Assembly (NCBI GenBank): GCA_964560565.1
Contig: CAZLMF010000072.1
Span: forward strand, 1-7,913
DNA from: CAZLMF01 sp964560565
GTDB lineage: Bacteria > Bacillota > Clostridia > Oscillospirales > Ruminococcaceae
DNA: 7,913 nt
Direction: 5' to 3'
Under the pieces are notes generated by a model. That model worked only from the letters and a program-made list of their open reading frames with translations, had not been told where the DNA came from and made no database searches. Both the position numbers and the translations under genes were made by a program. How positions within the stretch are numbered: position 1 is the stretch's first letter; each line of letters opens with the position of its first letter. This document shows positions 7,095 to 7,913 of this stretch, piece by piece.

Positions 7095-7215
7095 AAGCCC
7101 TTATGTAGATATAACGCATTCTTATAAAACCTTCAGCGACACGACAAATAAGCCTCCAATTGCAAATAATTGCAGTTGGCTTGTCCGCTTCCGCGTCGTC
7201 AGGGTTGTCCTTCAT
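7093..7215 (-). CDS. Small leader ORF of 40 codons, possibly frameshifted
   Basis: ATG at 7215 has an excellent ribosome binding site, AAAGGAGG, with GGAGG (7229-7225) 9 bases upstream, and lies about 30 bases downstream of a strong promoter. The frame reads MKDNPDDAEADKP, acidic and proline-containing, then a basic, cysteine-containing stretch that looks unnatural, ending at TAA 7095-7093. In the +1 frame the later part reads LQLFAIGGLFVVSLKVL and stops at 7124-7122, which looks like a short membrane helix. A single-base indel near codon 14 would give a 30-residue acidic-plus-helix peptide. It may therefore be a regulatory leader peptide, a small membrane protein with a sequence error, or a decayed gene. 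I recognise no family. Confidence 0.5.
   Translation of the reverse strand: MKDNPDDAEADKPTAIICNWRLICRVAEGFIRMRYIYIRA
7156..7179. repeat. Inverted repeat inside the leader ORF
   Basis: CCAATTGCAA (7156-7165) and TTGCAGTTGG (7170-7179) are complementary at 9 of 10 positions around a 4-base loop. In the transcript it would form a hairpin over codons 13-20 of the leader ORF, where the reading frame appears to change. It could be chance, a pausing structure or part of an alternative fold with the hairpin at 7053-7094. Confidence 0.4.
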
Positions 7216-7254
7216 TGATGCGATCCTCCTTTTTTATATACTTTTATATTTATA

Positions 7255-7283
7255 AATTTATCACATTACAACCATATTGTCAA
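7255..7283 (-). promoter_or_regulatory. Promoter of the leader ORF-CNNM/CorC-transglutaminase operon
   Basis: On the minus strand a perfect TTGACA (7283-7278) is followed after 17 bases by TAAATT (7260-7255), preceded by TGA, an extended -10. Transcription would begin near 7248, about 20 bases before the strong ribosome binding site of the leader ORF and about 235 bases before the CNNM/CorC start. The start region of this operon and that of the oxidoreductase are divergent within 7014-7513. Confidence 0.75.
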
Positions 7284-7325
7284 GAAGTAGGCTATTCAAT
7301 GAAATAATGTGTATAATATTTCTTG

Positions 7326-7362
7326 TTAATCCGATTTGCCCCATGTGGATTTGCCCGATTAA
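7326..7362. repeat. Paired direct repeat with inverted flanks between divergent promoters
   Basis: GATTTGCCC occurs at 7333-7341 and again at 7348-7356, a 15-base period. The pair is bracketed by TTAATC (7326-7331) and its reverse complement GATTAA (7357-7362). The arrangement resembles a tandem regulator site, but I cannot match it to a known operator. It lies between the two divergent promoters. Confidence 0.35.
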
Positions 7363-7415
7363 ACTAACGTCACATATAATTTACATTAAATCTTCCCCCA
7401 TTTTTTCGTTTAGTA

Positions 7416-7444
7416 TTTACTTTGAAGCGCAAAGATGATAAAAT
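7416..7444 (+). promoter_or_regulatory. Promoter of the pyruvate:ferredoxin oxidoreductase gene
   Basis: TTTACT (7416-7421) and TAAAAT (7439-7444) are spaced by 17 bases, with TGA before the -10 box. The -35 box is only a 4 of 6 match. Transcription would start near 7451, giving a leader of about 60 bases that contains the palindrome at 7465-7482. Confidence 0.6.
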
Positions 7445-7464
7445 TAGTAGTTGAAGATACGCTT

Positions 7465-7482
7465 TTGTTAATTTCATAACAA
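7465..7482. promoter_or_regulatory. Rex-like operator before the oxidoreductase gene
   Basis: The 18-mer TTGTTAATTTCATAACAA fits the clostridial Rex consensus TTGTTAA-N4-TTAACAA at 13 of 14 specified positions; only the first base of the second half-site differs. Perfect arms of 7 bases (TTTGTTA/TAACAAA) surround it. Rex is the repressor that senses the NADH/NAD+ ratio and controls fermentation genes in Gram-positive bacteria. The site lies just downstream of the likely transcription start, where a bound repressor would block elongation. Confidence 0.65.
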
Positions 7483-7513
7483 ATGTGTAAGATTAAAAAG
7501 GAGGACAATATAA

Positions 7514-7913
7514 ATGGCAAGAAAAATGAAGACCATGGACGGCAACACAGCTGCCGCTCATGTCTCTTACGCGTTCACTGATGTCGCTGCAATTTACCCT
7601 ATTACCCCTTCATCTGTTATGGCTGAGGTTACAGACAAATGGTCAGCTGCCGGACATAAAAACATTTTCGGTCAAGAGGTAAAGGTAGCAGAGCTTCAAT
7701 CTGAGGCAGGTGCCGCAGGTACTGTTCACGGCTCCTTAGCAGCAGGTGCTCTTACCACGACCTACACAGCATCACAGGGACTTCTTCTTATGATCCCTAA
7801 CATGTATAAGATTGCAGGTGAATTCCTTCCATGTGTATTCCACGTATCAGCTCGTACACTTGCTTCACACACACTCTGTATCTTCGGTGACCATCAGGAC
7901 GTTATGTCTTGCC
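7514..7913 (+). CDS. nifJ: Pyruvate:ferredoxin (flavodoxin) oxidoreductase, N-terminal part
   Basis: The first 133 codons of a protein whose family is usually near 1,170-1,200 residues; the rest lies beyond the right edge. The enzyme oxidises pyruvate with coenzyme A to acetyl-CoA and CO2, passing electrons to ferredoxin or flavodoxin, a core step of anaerobic metabolism in the cytoplasm. ATG 7514 follows AGGAGG (7499-7504) by 9 bases. The text shows the POR N-terminal signature YPITPSSVMAE (28-38), GQEVKVAELQSEAGAAG (53-69) and HVSARTLASH (110-119). Thr31, Glu64 and Arg114 fall at the same numbers as the pyruvate- and thiamine-diphosphate-contacting residues known from the Desulfovibrio africanus enzyme, so this start and assignment are firm. 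Expression is probably high, and under redox control if the upstream palindrome binds Rex. Confidence 0.97.
   Translation, partial: MARKMKTMDGNTAAAHVSYAFTDVAAIYPITPSSVMAEVTDKWSAAGHKNIFGQEVKVAELQSEAGAAGTVHGSLAAGALTTTYTASQGLLLMIPNMYKIAGEFLPCVFHVSARTLASHTLCIFGDHQDVMSC

Noticed and set aside
7014..7250. M-box (ykoK) magnesium riboswitch in the CNNM/CorC leader
   Set aside because: I could not find its conserved blocks, and much of the leader is taken up by the mini-ORF and a simple hairpin.
7323..7340. Second Rex site beginning TTGTTAA at 7323
   Set aside because: Only one half-site matches; the partner half, ATTTGCC, is far from TTAACAA.

Overview
The window looks like chromosomal DNA from an anaerobic, low-GC Gram-positive bacterium, most likely of the class Clostridia (an Oscillospiraceae/Ruminococcaceae-like genome). 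Evidence: strong AGGAGG-type ribosome binding sites, frequent TTG and GTG starts, AT-rich intergenic DNA, two lipoproteins with lipobox cysteines, a tRNA gene with an encoded CCA end, and the start of a pyruvate:ferredoxin oxidoreductase. A run of exactly 100 N (5413-5512) marks a scaffold gap, so this is probably a draft or metagenome assembly.

Layout, left to right. Positions 1-311 hold no gene: a GC-rich, self-complementary stretch (about 11-147), a small perfect hairpin and a good sigma-A promoter. Then come, on +, an SGNH/GDSL hydrolase lipoprotein (312-1568); a bidirectional terminator; tRNA-Thr(CGU) on - (1663-1737) with its own near-perfect promoter; on +, a membrane O-acyltransferase (about 1958-3073); and on +, a signal-peptidase-I-like membrane protein (3209-4258) whose catalytic serine position is glycine. 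A second bidirectional terminator (4262-4289) separates these from a minus-strand operon. In transcription order the operon is: promoter near 7255-7283, a tiny leader ORF (7215-7093), a terminator-like hairpin (7094-7053), a CNNM/CorC-type membrane protein (7013-5655), and a transglutaminase-like lipoprotein (5698-4306) that overlaps the preceding gene by 44 bases and contains the gap. The right edge holds the first 133 codons of pyruvate:ferredoxin oxidoreductase on +, with an upstream palindrome that matches a clostridial Rex operator at all but one specified position.

The genes share a cell-envelope theme: a surface esterase, a membrane acetyltransferase, a degenerate signal peptidase, a surface transglutaminase-like protein and a divalent-cation transporter-like protein. 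The esterase and acetyltransferase could add and remove acetyl groups on the same envelope glycan, but this is inferred only from proximity. The most interesting points are the apparently catalytically dead signal peptidase homologue, the acidic/proline-rich leader ORF plus hairpin before a Mg2+-transport-family gene, and the Rex-like operator. I saw no CRISPR array, insertion sequence, phage gene or obvious defence system.
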